DNA of 64,000 nucleotides, from the NCBI GenBank assembly GCA_900544545.1, contig UQVY01000006.1, forward strand, positions 1 through 64,000, in the 5' to 3' direction. This document shows, piece after piece, positions 16,333 through 25,077 of the stretch. The number at the start of each line of letters is the position of its first letter. Position 1 is the stretch's first letter. Below the pieces are notes generated by a model, which worked only from the letters and a program-made list of their open reading frames with translations, was not told the DNA's origin and made no database searches. Position numbers and translations under genes: made by a program. This DNA is from an uncultured Eubacteriales bacterium. GTDB taxonomy: Bacteria; Bacillota; Clostridia; Christensenellales; CAG-314.

Positions 16333-18056
16333 ACGTTCACCTCCGCAAAACCTCTTTCGAGCTTCTTCTGCGCATTATATAAGGACGCATAACCCCCGTT
16401 TCCGCTCATAAGCTTTTCGTGAGAACCCGTTTCCGCAATCTCTCCGTCGTCCATATAGTATATATTCTCCGCGGGAACGACGTTCTGCAATCTGTGAGAA
16501 ATGACTATAACGCTCTTGCTTTCGGAAAGCGCCTTGACGTTGTTCATTATAACGGCTTCGCTGTCCGAATCGATATTGCTCGTCGCTTCGTCGAAGACGT
16601 AAATATCCTTATCCGCAACGAGCGCGACCGCAAGCGCAAGTCTTTGTTTTTGTCCGCCGGAAACGTTTGCCGCGTCTTCGGTTATAATCTTGTCGAGACC
16701 GCCCGCGCTCTTTATGAAATCCGCAAGATTGACCTTCTTCAGTACCTCGTATATCTCTTCGTCGGACACGTCTTTTTTAGCGAGTCTGAAATTGTCCCTT
16801 ACGCTTTCGTTGAAAATATAAGTATTATAACTTACCGCGGAAAGATGCGAATACCAATTCTCACGCGAAAGATTTTCAAGCGGCTTGCCGCCTACGGTTA
16901 CTCTTCCGCTCTGCGGACGGAAAGCTCCTATTAGCATATTTACGACGGTTGATTTTCCGCAACCCGATTCTCCGACTATCGCTATCATTCCTTTTTCGGG
17001 AAAAACCATATTCACGTTTTTAAGGACGTCGCGTTTTCCGTCGTAAGAGAAGGTTACGTTTTCGAGTTTTATCTCTCTTCCGCCGACGCTCTCGCTTCCC
17101 CATACGGGATCGGGCGTATTCAGCAGAGCAATAATCTTCTTACCCGCACTCGCTCCGTTCATAGCTACGTGAAAAGCCGATCCGAACGCTCTCAGAGGAA
17201 GGAAAAACTCTACCGCCACGAGACAAAGGAAAAGAGCCGCGAACGGACTGAGTCCGCGGAAAGCCGCTCCCGTTACCGCAAAAGCAATACCCGCTCCCGC
17301 TCCGCCGTAAGCCACGAGGTCCATTATCGTCGAACTTGCGAGCTGCATAACGAGAACTTTCATCGTAACCACTCTGAATTCCTCTGCGCTTTCGTTGATT
17401 TTTTCGTGTTGTCTTCCGTCCGCGCGGAATATCTTAAGCTCTCTGAGTCCCTGAACGCTGTCGAGGAACTTATCTCCCATAGAGGTATACTTTCCCCAGT
17501 ATTTAGCGAAGATTTTCTTTGCGTATTTACTTACCGCAACGATAGAGAGCGGAATAAGAGGTACGCAAGCCAGAAGCACCAGAGCCGTCGGCCAGTCTAT
17601 CCATACGCATATCAGGAACAATACGAAGGGCGCAAGCATAGCGAAAAAGAACTGCGGCAGATAGGACGAATAATATAAATCGAGCTGCTCCACTCCCTCA
17701 ACCGAAACCTGCGTAAGTCCCGCCATACTCATTCCGTCGGCTGTTTTTACGCCGAGCTTTACTATCTTGTTATAAACCTTTTCGCGAAGGCCTTTCTTGA
17801 CTTCTCTTCCGAGTTTATCCTTCACGTCGCCCGTCAGTCTCGAACAGGTATATCTCACGATAATACCGACTGCGGCCAAAACGAAAGGAAATACGAACGC
17901 TGCGCTCTCCGCTCCATTATAAAGAAGAGAAATCGCCAGACATATTCCCGCGGTTACGGCGACGTTTGCCGCCAGACCGACTACCTGTAAGGCTACCGCG
18001 ACGAAAACGTATTTCCTGTTTCCGCCGATAAGCCTGAATAATTCCTTATCAATCAT
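16329..18056 (-). CDS. ABC transporter, fused permease/ATPase (CydD-like half)
   Basis: A 575-residue half-transporter with an N-terminal six-helix domain. Walker A is GESGCGKSTV, the signature is NVSGGQKQRLALAVAL, Walker B is DIYVFDEATS and the switch histidine is in ISHRLQ. It is the partner of the gene that follows with an ATGA overlap, and it begins 22 bp after the dtxR-like gene on the same strand. Both ATP sites keep a Walker B glutamate (DEAT here, DEPT in the partner), so neither is an obviously degenerate site. The substrate is unknown, as for its partner. Confidence 0.85.
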   Translation of the reverse strand: MIDKELFRLIGGNRKYVFVAVALQVVGLAANVAVTAGICLAISLLYNGAESAAFVFPFVLAAVGIIVRYTCSRLTGDVKDKLGREVKKGLREKVYNKIVKLGVKTADGMSMAGLTQVSVEGVEQLDLYYSSYLPQFFFAMLAPFVLFLICVWIDWPTALVLLACVPLIPLSIVAVSKYAKKIFAKYWGKYTSMGDKFLDSVQGLRELKIFRADGRQHEKINESAEEFRVVTMKVLVMQLASSTIMDLVAYGGAGAGIAFAVTGAAFRGLSPFAALFLCLVAVEFFLPLRAFGSAFHVAMNGASAGKKIIALLNTPDPVWGSESVGGREIKLENVTFSYDGKRDVLKNVNMVFPEKGMIAIVGESGCGKSTVVNMLIGAFRPQSGRVTVGGKPLENLSRENWYSHLSAVSYNTYIFNESVRDNFRLAKKDVSDEEIYEVLKKVNLADFIKSAGGLDKIITEDAANVSGGQKQRLALAVALVADKDIYVFDEATSNIDSDSEAVIMNNVKALSESKSVIVISHRLQNVVPAENIYYMDDGEIAETGSHEKLMSGNGGYASLYNAQKKLERGFAEVNV

Positions 18057-18078
18057 TTTTCCGACCTGTCTCCGAGTT

Positions 18079-18468
18079 TTATACTCCGAATCCGTGATGA
18101 ATTCCGTTCATTCCCGATTCAATGAATCTTGCGACTCCTATTCTCGTTTCGTCCGAAAAGCCGCAGACCGCGTTCAAAGCGTCCTCGTAGGCTCTTTTTT
18201 CCGACGTCCCGCAATGTTTTGAAAGATGCACGGAAATAAATCCGATTATGGTCATATATTCGCCCAGAACGTTCTTTCCGACCTCGGTCAGAACCACGCA
18301 CCTTTCGTTTTTTTCAAGAAGTCCTTTTTCTTTAAGCCTTTCGATGGCGTTATATGCGCTTACCTTGGAAACCCGAAGTCTGTCGGCAACGTCTTTTTGC
18401 CTGACCGCTCTGTCTCCTTCCGCAAGCTCGTTCGACGCTATAAGATATCTCAATTCAGACGGACTCAT
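18079..18468 (-). CDS. DtxR/MntR-family metal-dependent repressor
   Basis: A 129-residue protein with an N-terminal winged helix. VRQKDVADRLRVSKVSAYNAIERLKEKGLL is interrupted only by conservative changes from the DtxR helix-turn-helix, and VVLTEVGKNVLGEY is the typical wing and start of the dimerisation helix. A C-terminal region with C, H and E residues (HLSKHCGTSE) could bind metal. The SH3-like third domain is absent, as in short MntR-type members. It heads the ABC operon, and its own promoter is bracketed by palindromes that resemble DtxR boxes, so autoregulation is likely. Which metal it senses is not determined; the nearby ferritin makes iron a reasonable guess. Confidence 0.8.
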   Translation of the reverse strand: MSPSELRYLIASNELAEGDRAVRQKDVADRLRVSKVSAYNAIERLKEKGLLEKNERCVVLTEVGKNVLGEYMTIIGFISVHLSKHCGTSEKRAYEDALNAVCGFSDETRIGVARFIESGMNGIHHGFGV

Positions 18469-18495
18469 CCTACCTCCCTGCTGCGAGTCTGTAAT

Positions 18496-18517
18496 TTGGT
18501 TAGCCTCGGCTAACCAA
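18496..18517 (-). promoter_or_regulatory. DtxR-type operator, perfect palindrome
   Basis: TTGGTTAGCC-TC-GGCTAACCAA is a perfect 22-bp palindrome between the dtxR-like promoter and its RBS. It resembles the DtxR consensus (AGGTTAGSCTAACCT) with one extra central base pair on each side. Confidence 0.8.
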
Positions 18518-18552
18518 CTCGTAAAAAATTCGTTCCCGAAAGAACCTCTATA

Positions 18553-18580
18553 ATTATACTCATTCGGCGTAAAAAGTCAA
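18553..18580 (-). promoter_or_regulatory. Promoter of the dtxR-ABC-methyltransferase operon
   Basis: Minus strand: TTGACT (18575-18580), 16 bp, TATAAT (18553-18558). An operator lies on each side of it. Confidence 0.8.
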
Positions 18581-18583
18581 CAA

Positions 18584-18606
18584 AAGGTTAGCGCAGAGCT
18601 AAACTT
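18584..18606 (-). promoter_or_regulatory. DtxR-type operator, imperfect
   Basis: On the minus strand AAGTTTAGC-TCTGC-GCTAACCTT forms an imperfect palindrome just upstream of the -35 box, a second copy of the 18496-18517 motif. Confidence 0.55.
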
Positions 18607-18672
18607 TTTTCGCAAAAAGAGTGTAATTCTTCCGTAAAGCATATCTTTCCGTCGGGCAGCCTCCGTTTTGCG

Positions 18673-19296
18673 TCAGATACTGTCCGTGCGGTCGAATTTT
18701 TCGTCCTTTCCGTAGCGTACGAATTTGAAGTCGCAGCATTCTCCTCCGTTACATAAAGTCTGCGTGCGCACGAAGTCCGTATAGGGAAGATTGCCGTAAT
18801 TGATAACGTCCGAACGGCAGAACATCGGTCCGAGTTTATGTACGTTATGCTTTGCGAATATCTTGGCGTAAATACATTCGTTGCATTCGAAATGGAATTC
18901 GTTTTTCGGATCGTCTTTGTGCCAAGTGTATCTCCATCCGTAACCCGAGCCGTGTTTGAGTCCGAAAGGCACGACTTTTTTCATAAGCGGCAAAAAGAAA
19001 CTCTTTTTCGCAAGTTTCTGCATCGATTCCGGATTAAGCGACTTCCACATCTCGGTCGAAACCAAATAAAACGTTTCTTCTTCGCCCTTTCCGTGTTTCT
19101 GAAGGGTTTCGTAAAGCGCGATAGCCGTGAAGATGTTTTTAAGATGATTGAAATTGCCCTTATCGCAGTATTCTTTCTCATCTTCGATAAGCTCGCCGAT
19201 TCTCGTTTTCACGTCTTTACGCACGTCTTCCGGTAAAGTCGGAATAAAATTTGCGTATCTGCTCTTCTTTATGATTTTTTCAACCTCATATTTCAT
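18673..19296 (-). CDS. L-2-amino-thiazoline-4-carboxylate hydrolase family protein
   Basis: A 207-residue protein. The start at 19296 (MKYEVEKIIKKS) follows GGAGAGG; the longer frame has no RBS. The C-terminal half carries the family's conserved cysteines: FECNECIYAKIF, then GPMFCRSDVINY, and LCNGGECCDFKFVRYG. Family knowledge: characterised members open the thiazoline ring in L-cysteine formation, but most homologues are untested. It lies between two clusters of DtxR-like operators and upstream of an ABC pair of CydDC type, a family that exports cysteine-related thiols in other bacteria. A joint role in thiol or metal homeostasis is therefore a reasonable inference. Confidence 0.75.
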   Translation of the reverse strand: MKYEVEKIIKKSRYANFIPTLPEDVRKDVKTRIGELIEDEKEYCDKGNFNHLKNIFTAIALYETLQKHGKGEEETFYLVSTEMWKSLNPESMQKLAKKSFFLPLMKKVVPFGLKHGSGYGWRYTWHKDDPKNEFHFECNECIYAKIFAKHNVHKLGPMFCRSDVINYGNLPYTDFVRTQTLCNGGECCDFKFVRYGKDEKFDRTDSI

Positions 19297-19700
19297 CTGA
19301 CACCTCTCCTTCGGTTTATTGAATCCGGTTGCGCGCCCGACCGATAAGCCGCCGCTAACTCCGTTTTCGACTATTATAGCATTCCGCAACGAAAAAATCA
19401 AGCCGTTATGTTCACATTTTCTGTTTATCGTCCGCAATTCTCCCCGATTTTCGTCCTCGCTCCGTCCGAATCCTCGGCCGCGTTCTTCATCGTCGTTATG
19501 TCTTCCATATTCGATAAAAGCCCGTTTGTCGCCGCGTTTTCTTCGTTTTTCTTCCGTTCGTTATTCATTGTCCTGTCGTGCCTCCGTCGTCAGTCCGTTA
19601 TCTGCCCGTAATCCGCAGTCTCGGATTTTCGGCGCGATATCGGAGAAATTCTACTCTGCCCGGTTACTTGTCAAGCGGTTTTTCGTCCGTTCCAATATCG

Positions 19701-19716
19701 GTTAGCCTTGGCTAAC
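19701..19716 (-). promoter_or_regulatory. DtxR-type operator
   Basis: GTTAGCC-TT-GGCTAAC, a perfect palindrome with the same core as the site at 18496-18517. About 20 bp further along the minus strand is a TTGACA at 19672-19677. It lies in a roughly 900-bp stretch (19297-20199) in which I find no convincing gene. Confidence 0.7.
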
Positions 19717-19844
19717 TTATTCGCATAAAAATAAGGCGCGATTCCGTTCAATCGTTTTACGCCCTTTTTGCCGTGGTTCCGCCGCTTCGTCCCGTTAAAA
19801 ACCAAGAGTTTTCCGTCTTTTCCGCTCTCATTTTCCGTGCAGAA

Positions 19845-19864
19845 CGGTTACCGCTCGCTAACCG
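19845..19864 (-). promoter_or_regulatory. DtxR-type operator overlapping a transcription start
   Basis: CGGTTA and TAACCG arms (19845-19850, 19859-19864) form an imperfect GGTTAGC/GGTAACC palindrome directly downstream of the -10 box at 19871-19876. That is the usual place for a repressor site. Confidence 0.6.
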
Positions 19865-19870
19865 AGAAGT

Positions 19871-19899
19871 ATCATATCACCCCCGAAAAATAAATGCAA
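19871..19899 (-). promoter_or_regulatory. Promoter in the long gap upstream of the ATC-hydrolase gene
   Basis: Minus strand: TTGCAT (19894-19899), 17 bp, TATGAT (19871-19876). Its transcript would run about 560 nt before the ATC-hydrolase start. The leader contains no ORF with a good RBS. Confidence 0.6.
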
Positions 19900-20199
19900 G
19901 CGTTTCCGTTTTAAAAAGTACGGAATTTTGAAATTTTTAAGTCGGCGGCTGTCTTCCGCATTTGTCCGCTACTAAATCGGCGACTGTTTTTCGTTTTCTC
20001 CGCGCCAAATTACGAAGCGGTTTGCCCGTCGGTTTCTGATTTCTCGGACGCAGCGATTTTCCGCGCCGTTTTTGAACGACGGAGTTGCTTCGCTATCGTC
20101 CGTACAGAAGAAATAATCTGCATTCATCCCGCGAACAGCTCCGCCGTCATCGTTGCGTTTTCAGACTTTCGTTCTAATTCCCGTTTACCTGCCCGACTT

Positions 20200-20709
20200 T
20201 TACAAAACGAGCGACGGCGCGGTATACACGCGGGTTTTCATTTCGCTGTTGAGCATATAAAGTCCTTTTGCGTCCGAGCCGAAAAGATTCATTTTCGTAA
20301 TCATATCCGAGGCGTTTTTCTCTTCCTCGCCCTGCTCTTTCACGAACCAGTCCAGAAGCTGCATCGTGCGGAAATCCTTCACTTTATAAGCCGCGGCGTA
20401 AATCGCGTTAATGAGCGAAGTAACGTATTTTTCGTGTTCCAGAGCTTTTTCGAGGGGAGTCATTTTATCGCCCTTGACCCATTCGGGCTTGTCTATCGCC
20501 TCAAAAGTAACGGTTTCGCCGTTATTCTGAAGGTACTGATAGAAAAGCATAGCGTGATCGCGTTCCTCCTGCGCCTGAATCCGATACCAGTTTTCAAAGC
20601 CGTCAAGTCCTTCCGCTGCGTACCAATTAGCAAAATCCAGATAAAGATAGGCTGAATAAAACTCTTTGTTGATCTGTTCGTTAATAAGTTTCGATACGGT
20701 TTTGTCCAT
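20200..20709 (-). CDS. ftnA: Ferritin, iron-storage ferroxidase
   Basis: A 169-residue bacterial non-heme ferritin. The di-iron ferroxidase ligands can be placed at E16 (NKEFYSAYLYL), E49 and H52 (AQEERDHAMLF), E93 (ALEHEKYV) and Q126/E129 (KEQGEEEK). It oxidises Fe(II) and stores it in a 24-subunit shell in the cytoplasm. AAGGAG precedes the start. It stands alone 89 bp upstream (on the minus strand) from no co-directional metal gene but close to the DtxR-type regulon; no palindromic operator is seen in its own short upstream gap. Confidence 0.95.
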   Translation of the reverse strand: MDKTVSKLINEQINKEFYSAYLYLDFANWYAAEGLDGFENWYRIQAQEERDHAMLFYQYLQNNGETVTFEAIDKPEWVKGDKMTPLEKALEHEKYVTSLINAIYAAAYKVKDFRTMQLLDWFVKEQGEEEKNASDMITKMNLFGSDAKGLYMLNSEMKTRVYTAPSLVL

Positions 20710-20798
20710 TTTTACTTCTCCTTATGATAATTTTATGATTTTCACTTCTTTTACGAAGTTCCGAATCCTTTTCCGATTCGTTTTTCGGCTTTTCGTAA

Positions 20799-21644
20799 TC
20801 AAACTCGTCTGCTTCGGTTGAAAGTAACGAGTCTTTCCTCGAATCCGCCCGAAACTCCGAGTTTGGTCAAGGCTTCGAGAGCTTTTTCGGAATAAGCTTC
20901 GAGTTCCTCACTTGCTCTTTCCCGTCCGAGTACGGTAACGAAATTCATTTCCTCCGTCTTATCGGTTTCTTCGTCGAGAAGGTCGTCCGCAATCTGAAAA
21001 GCCGTTCCGAAAGCCTCCGCAAAACAGGTAAGCAGGTCGATTTCGCTCTGCGGTCTTTCCGCAATCAGAGCCGGAGCCGTTACCGCCGCTCTGAAAAGTG
21101 CGCAGGTCTTGTTCTCGGTTATGGAGAGGAGTTTTCTTTCGTCGGCGAATTCCGACGCAAGCTCTACGTATTGTCCGTCTATCATTCCCCCGTAACCCGC
21201 CGCTCCGGCTACGGCTGCGCAAGCCTTCTGATAACCTCGGGTGAATTTTCCGCCCAGAAGCACCTCGTAGGCGAGATTAAGAAGACAATCCCCCGCAAGA
21301 AGCGCGCCCGCCTCTCCGTAAACCTTATGACAGGAAGGTTTTCCGCGGCGCATATCGTCGTTGTCCATACAGGGAAGGTCGTCGTGAACGAGCGAATACG
21401 CGTGGATCATTTCGAGCGCGACCGCAAGTCTTTCCGTATTCTCGTCCCATATTTCGTATCTGTCCGCTCCGCATCTTAAAAGGAAGCTTCTGAGGCGTTT
21501 CCCTTTCCCGAAAAGCCCGTAAGCCGCCGCGTCCAGAACCATTGCTTTTTCTTCGGACGGAAAATACCGTTTAAAGAGGATATCCGTCTCCGCGGAATGC
21601 TCCGCAAGCGCGTTATTGAGTCCTTTGAGTATATCGTTGTTCAT
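20799..21644 (-). CDS. ispA: Polyprenyl (farnesyl/geranylgeranyl) diphosphate synthase
   Basis: A 281-residue trans-prenyltransferase that condenses IPP with allylic diphosphates. The first aspartate-rich motif is DDLPCMDNDD, the second DDLLDEETD, with GKRLRSFLL and HAYSLVHDD around them. The length fits the short-chain IspA group. It is the last gene of the conserved asp23-nusB-folD-xseA-xseB-ispA run, with an AGGA before the ATG. The product supplies undecaprenyl and quinone precursors. Confidence 0.93.
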   Translation of the reverse strand: MNNDILKGLNNALAEHSAETDILFKRYFPSEEKAMVLDAAAYGLFGKGKRLRSFLLRCGADRYEIWDENTERLAVALEMIHAYSLVHDDLPCMDNDDMRRGKPSCHKVYGEAGALLAGDCLLNLAYEVLLGGKFTRGYQKACAAVAGAAGYGGMIDGQYVELASEFADERKLLSITENKTCALFRAAVTAPALIAERPQSEIDLLTCFAEAFGTAFQIADDLLDEETDKTEEMNFVTVLGRERASEELEAYSEKALEALTKLGVSGGFEERLVTFNRSRRV

Positions 21645-21818
21645 ATCTGTCCTTTTCCTATGTACCTGCCAAGCCGAAATACTTTTCGCCGCAGTATAAG
21701 CGACCGCAATTCTCTCGGCTTTATTTATCGTCGGATTTTCTACGCGGAATCCGTATCCGCCGAAGAATACTCTCTTTTGAATTTACGGAGAAAACTTCGT
21801 TCTCCCCGATTACGGAAG

Positions 21819-22070
21819 CTAAGTCGTTTCCTTGAATTCATCGGACCGAAAGGTCTTTTCTTCCGCCGAATTCATAGCCTCGGTAAGCACGGTTATTTTC
21901 CCTTTGTATTCCGAAAGAAGCTCCGTCGCCTCTCCGACGAGCGCGACCGCCTTTTCGTAAAGCTTTATGCTTTCGGCAAGACCTGTTTCTCTCGATTCCA
22001 TTTTTCTGACCGTTTCCTCGAGCTCGGAGAGCGTCTGCCCGAGGTCGGCTTTTTTCTTTTTCTGAGTCAT
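21819..22070 (-). CDS. xseB: Exodeoxyribonuclease VII small subunit
   Basis: An 83-residue helical protein starting at 22070 (MTQKKKKADLG), with GGAG before the ATG. The characteristic LGQTLSELEETVRKMES and LAESIKLYEKAVALV helices are those of XseB, which forms the helical stalks on XseA. Its ATG overlaps the xseA stop by four bases (ATGA), giving coupled translation. A much longer frame exists in the same phase but lacks start signals. Confidence 0.93.
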   Translation of the reverse strand: MTQKKKKADLGQTLSELEETVRKMESRETGLAESIKLYEKAVALVGEATELLSEYKGKITVLTEAMNSAEEKTFRSDEFKETT

Positions 22071-23239
22071 TTCTTCTCCTCTCGGATAACCTCCGTAATC
22101 TTTGCGGTAAAAGCCGCATCTCTCATTCTTGCGTCGAAAATCGTCCCCACCGCAAGTTTGTCTTCGGTGAGAGTTTCGCCGTTGACCGAAAGCGCGGCAA
22201 AGCCTTTGCGAAGGAGCTTCATAGGGCTTACGGCCTCCGAGAGCGCGCAAAGCGAACCGAGCTTTTTTTCCTCGTCCGAATAAGCCGCGTTTACTGCCGA
22301 AACGGCTCTGTTTTTCAAGGAATCGAGCTTTGCTTCGGTTTCGGAAAGTCTGCGCCTGAAGACCTCTCCCGCATAACGCGCCGACGAAGAAATTTCCGCC
22401 TCCGCGTCCGGGATAAGATTCCTGACGACCGTCTGCGCCCGCAAAATCAGATCCTGAAGCTCGTCTTTCACGAGAGCCATATCGACCGTCGCAAGCTCGG
22501 CCGCAGCCGAAGGCGTAGGCGCGCGCAAATCCGCGGCAAAGTCGCATAAAGTATAGTCGATTTCGTGACCTACCGCCGAGATAACCGGCTTTTTACAGGC
22601 GAAAACCGCGCGCACGAGAGCCTCGTCGTTGAACGCGGTGAGGTCCTCCTTGCTGCCTCCGCCCCTCGCTACGATGACCGTATCGACGTCGCTTGCGGAA
22701 AAGAATTCCACGCCCGATTTCAGAGATTCCGCCGCTCCTTCGCCCTGAACTTTGCTCGGAAAAACCGTAATGCTCACTCCCGGATTGCGTCTTACGGCGA
22801 CCTCGATAATATCTCTTACCGCCGCTCCCGTCGCGCTCGTGACGACTCCTATTTCAGGCGCGTACCGATTCACCTGTCTGCGGTTTTCAAAAACTCCCTC
22901 TTTTTCGAGGCGGTTTTTAAGCTCGTTAAGCCTTATGAGAAGGTCGCCGCGCTTGTTTTCTCTCGTGACCGAAGCCGCGTAAAACGAAAGATTTCCGCTT
23001 TTCGGATAATAGGACGGATTTCCGGTAACGACCACCGTTTCTCCGACGGGGAGCTCGCCCGTCAGCGTGAAGCAAAAGCAGCTCATTCGGCTGAATTCGT
23101 CCTTTATCGTAAACCAGGCGGACTCTCCGCTTCTTCGGAATTCCGCGACTTCTCCCCTTACGCTCAGGCGGGAAACGATAGGCTCGCTGTCGATTATTCC
23201 CTTTATGAGATTGCCGTACTGCGAAACGGATATAATCAT
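22067..23239 (-). CDS. xseA: Exodeoxyribonuclease VII large subunit
   Basis: A 390-residue XseA with an N-terminal OB-fold domain (about residues 1-100, VRGEVAEFRRSGESAWFTIKD) and the catalytic core containing IGVVTSATGAAVRDI, VIVARGGGSKEDL and AVGHEIDYTLCDFAADLRAPTPSAAAE. It degrades single-stranded DNA in both directions together with XseB. It overlaps folD by four bases at its start and xseB at its end. Confidence 0.95.
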   Translation of the reverse strand: MIISVSQYGNLIKGIIDSEPIVSRLSVRGEVAEFRRSGESAWFTIKDEFSRMSCFCFTLTGELPVGETVVVTGNPSYYPKSGNLSFYAASVTRENKRGDLLIRLNELKNRLEKEGVFENRRQVNRYAPEIGVVTSATGAAVRDIIEVAVRRNPGVSITVFPSKVQGEGAAESLKSGVEFFSASDVDTVIVARGGGSKEDLTAFNDEALVRAVFACKKPVISAVGHEIDYTLCDFAADLRAPTPSAAAELATVDMALVKDELQDLILRAQTVVRNLIPDAEAEISSSARYAGEVFRRRLSETEAKLDSLKNRAVSAVNAAYSDEEKKLGSLCALSEAVSPMKLLRKGFAALSVNGETLTEDKLAVGTIFDARMRDAAFTAKITEVIREEKK

Positions 23240-24087
23240 TTATTCTGATTTCTCGCCGCCGTAAGAGCGTTTTTCATAAGCATACAGACCGTGACCGGTC
23301 CGCAGCCCCCCGGTACGGGCGTAATGACCGAAGCCTTCTTTTCGGCTTCTTCGAATCTCACGTCGCCCACGAGTTTTCCGTTCTCGAAATTCGTACCGAC
23401 GTCCATAACCACCGCGCCTTCCTTTATCATATCTCCAGTAACGAAGCCGGCTTTACCGACGGCGGATACGAGAATATCGGCTTCGCGGCAGACTTCGGCG
23501 ATATTTTCCGTTCTGCTGTGACAAACGGTAACGGTCGCGTTTTCCGAAAGCAGCAGCATAGCCATAGGTTTGCCGACTATATTGCTTCTTCCGATAACGA
23601 CGGCTCTTTTGCCGGAAATCTTCACGCCCTCCGACTTCATAAGAGTCAGAACGCCCATAGGCGTATTCGGGACGAAAGCCGAGCCGCTTCCGAGATAAAG
23701 TCCCGCCGCGTTGATTTTCGTAAGTCCGTCCACGTCCTTTTCGGGAGCTATGCTTTCGACGACTCTTTCCCTATCTATATGTTTGGGTAAAGGGAGCTGC
23801 AGAAGGATTCCGTTGATTCCGGAGTCCTCGTTGAGTTTACGGACGGCGTCCACGACTTCTTTCTGCGTGCTGCTCTCGGGAAGAGAAACCACGACGCTCT
23901 CTATTCCCGCTTTTTCGCAGCTCTTGTTATTTCTCGCTATATAAGAAAGCGACGAAGGATTCTCTCCGACCACGAGAGTCGCGAGACGCACGGATTTCCC
24001 CGTTTCTTCCTTAAACGCAGCTATTTCTTCTCTTATTTTTTCAGTGAATTCCGCGGCAAATTTTCTGCCGTCTACGATTTTAGCCAT
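23236..24087 (-). CDS. folD: Methylenetetrahydrofolate dehydrogenase/cyclohydrolase
   Basis: A 283-residue bifunctional FolD. The start at 24087 (MAKIVDGRKFAAEF) follows GGAGG. Recognisable elements are NPSSLSYIARNNKSCEKAGI (with the catalytic lysine), GILLQLPLPKHID, the NADP-binding RAVVIGRSNIVGKPMA, and PVPGGCGPVTVCML near the C-terminus. It interconverts 5,10-methylene-THF and 10-formyl-THF, feeding purine and Met-tRNA formylation. It is part of the nusB-folD-xseAB-ispA operon. Confidence 0.96.
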   Translation of the reverse strand: MAKIVDGRKFAAEFTEKIREEIAAFKEETGKSVRLATLVVGENPSSLSYIARNNKSCEKAGIESVVVSLPESSTQKEVVDAVRKLNEDSGINGILLQLPLPKHIDRERVVESIAPEKDVDGLTKINAAGLYLGSGSAFVPNTPMGVLTLMKSEGVKISGKRAVVIGRSNIVGKPMAMLLLSENATVTVCHSRTENIAEVCREADILVSAVGKAGFVTGDMIKEGAVVMDVGTNFENGKLVGDVRFEEAEKKASVITPVPGGCGPVTVCMLMKNALTAARNQNK

Positions 24088-24195
24088 TTTTCCTCCGCAA
24101 ACCGTTCTTTTCTTTGATTTTCGGTCTTTAATTATCTTCGTTTCCGATTGTTTCCGTCGATTCCGAATCACCTTTCGGATTACTCCGCTTTCCGA

Positions 24196-24711
24196 TTATT
24201 CCTCGTCGGGAATAAAGGCTTTCTGGAGAATTTCTCCCTCTTTAACGCTTCTCGGATCGAGTTTTATTCCGAAATTGCGGTTCTTATCCTCCTCCGCGGC
24301 TTCGTAGGCAATCCGTTTTTCTCTTTCTCTCATGAAGCTTCCGAGAATTCCGTTGATAAAGCCCGTGCTTTTTTCCGTGCTGTATTTTTTCGCAAACGAT
24401 ACGATTTCGTCGATAACGACGGGCGCGGGCGTTTTTATCGTTTCGATTTCGCTCATCGCCGAAAGCAGCAAAGCCTTGTCCACGCGATAGATTCTTTCCG
24501 ACCTGAAGCCCTCGGAATACTTCCCGATAAGTTCTTCGTAACGATCCGCGCAGCCGATAACGCCGTTATATACGTCGAAAACGAAATCCGCGTCGCTCGA
24601 ATCGAGTTTTCTTCCGTCAAAAAGTTCCTCGGGAATCTTATCTTCTCTGTCGCCCGTCATAAGATAACCGTAAACCATTGAAAAAGCGACTTCTCTTGCG
24701 TATTTCCTCAT
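24196..24711 (-). CDS. nusB: Transcription antitermination protein NusB
   Basis: A 171-residue all-helical protein beginning MRKYAREVAFSMVYGYL. The C-terminal NusB hallmark VDKALLLSAMSEI is followed by VVIDEIVSFAKKYSTEKSTGFINGILG. It acts with NusE/S10 in rRNA antitermination. The start follows GAGG and lies directly after the asp23 stop. A tail of about 30 charged residues beyond the usual end is present. Confidence 0.92.
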   Translation of the reverse strand: MRKYAREVAFSMVYGYLMTGDREDKIPEELFDGRKLDSSDADFVFDVYNGVIGCADRYEELIGKYSEGFRSERIYRVDKALLLSAMSEIETIKTPAPVVIDEIVSFAKKYSTEKSTGFINGILGSFMREREKRIAYEAAEEDKNRNFGIKLDPRSVKEGEILQKAFIPDEE

Positions 24712-25077
24712 TTATTCCTCCAAACGGGGCTGCGATACCGGACCTGCCGAGAAATCCACGTCCACGACGTGAACGTTGATGTCCTTGACCTTAAAGTCGG
24801 TCATCGATTCCACGGTGTTCTTTATCGATTCCTGAACGAGATACGAAACTTCCTTGACCTTGACGTTATGATAAAGCTTGATAAAGACGTCTATATAAAC
24901 GTATTCTCCTATCGATTCGACCTTGACTCCGTTCTTATATCTCTTATTGATTTTGGAATTCTGCTCATTCTTAACCACGCCGTCGACTTCTTCCGCGGCG
25001 CACTGAACTATCGAATTGAGAATATCGCTGCTGTAAACGACCTTACCGTTCTTATCCTGTCTGGAAACAACGTTCAT
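24712..25077 (-). CDS. Asp23/Gls24 family envelope stress response protein
   Basis: A 121-residue Asp23-domain protein. The typical core is GKVVYSSDILNSIVQCAAEEVDGV at the N-terminus, then YVYIDVFIKLYHNVKVKEVSYLVQESIKNTVESM and VKDINVHVVDVDF. Such proteins are abundant, membrane-proximal and of loosely defined function. The position immediately upstream of nusB is conserved in Firmicutes (yqhY). GGAGGGG precedes the start. Confidence 0.92.
   Translation of the reverse strand: MNVVSRQDKNGKVVYSSDILNSIVQCAAEEVDGVVKNEQNSKINKRYKNGVKVESIGEYVYIDVFIKLYHNVKVKEVSYLVQESIKNTVESMTDFKVKDINVHVVDVDFSAGPVSQPRLEE

Noticed and set aside
19319..19705. 128-codon plus-strand frame in the long gap
   Set aside because: Ser/Arg/Pro-rich with no domain and no RBS; more likely chance openness in a non-coding stretch.
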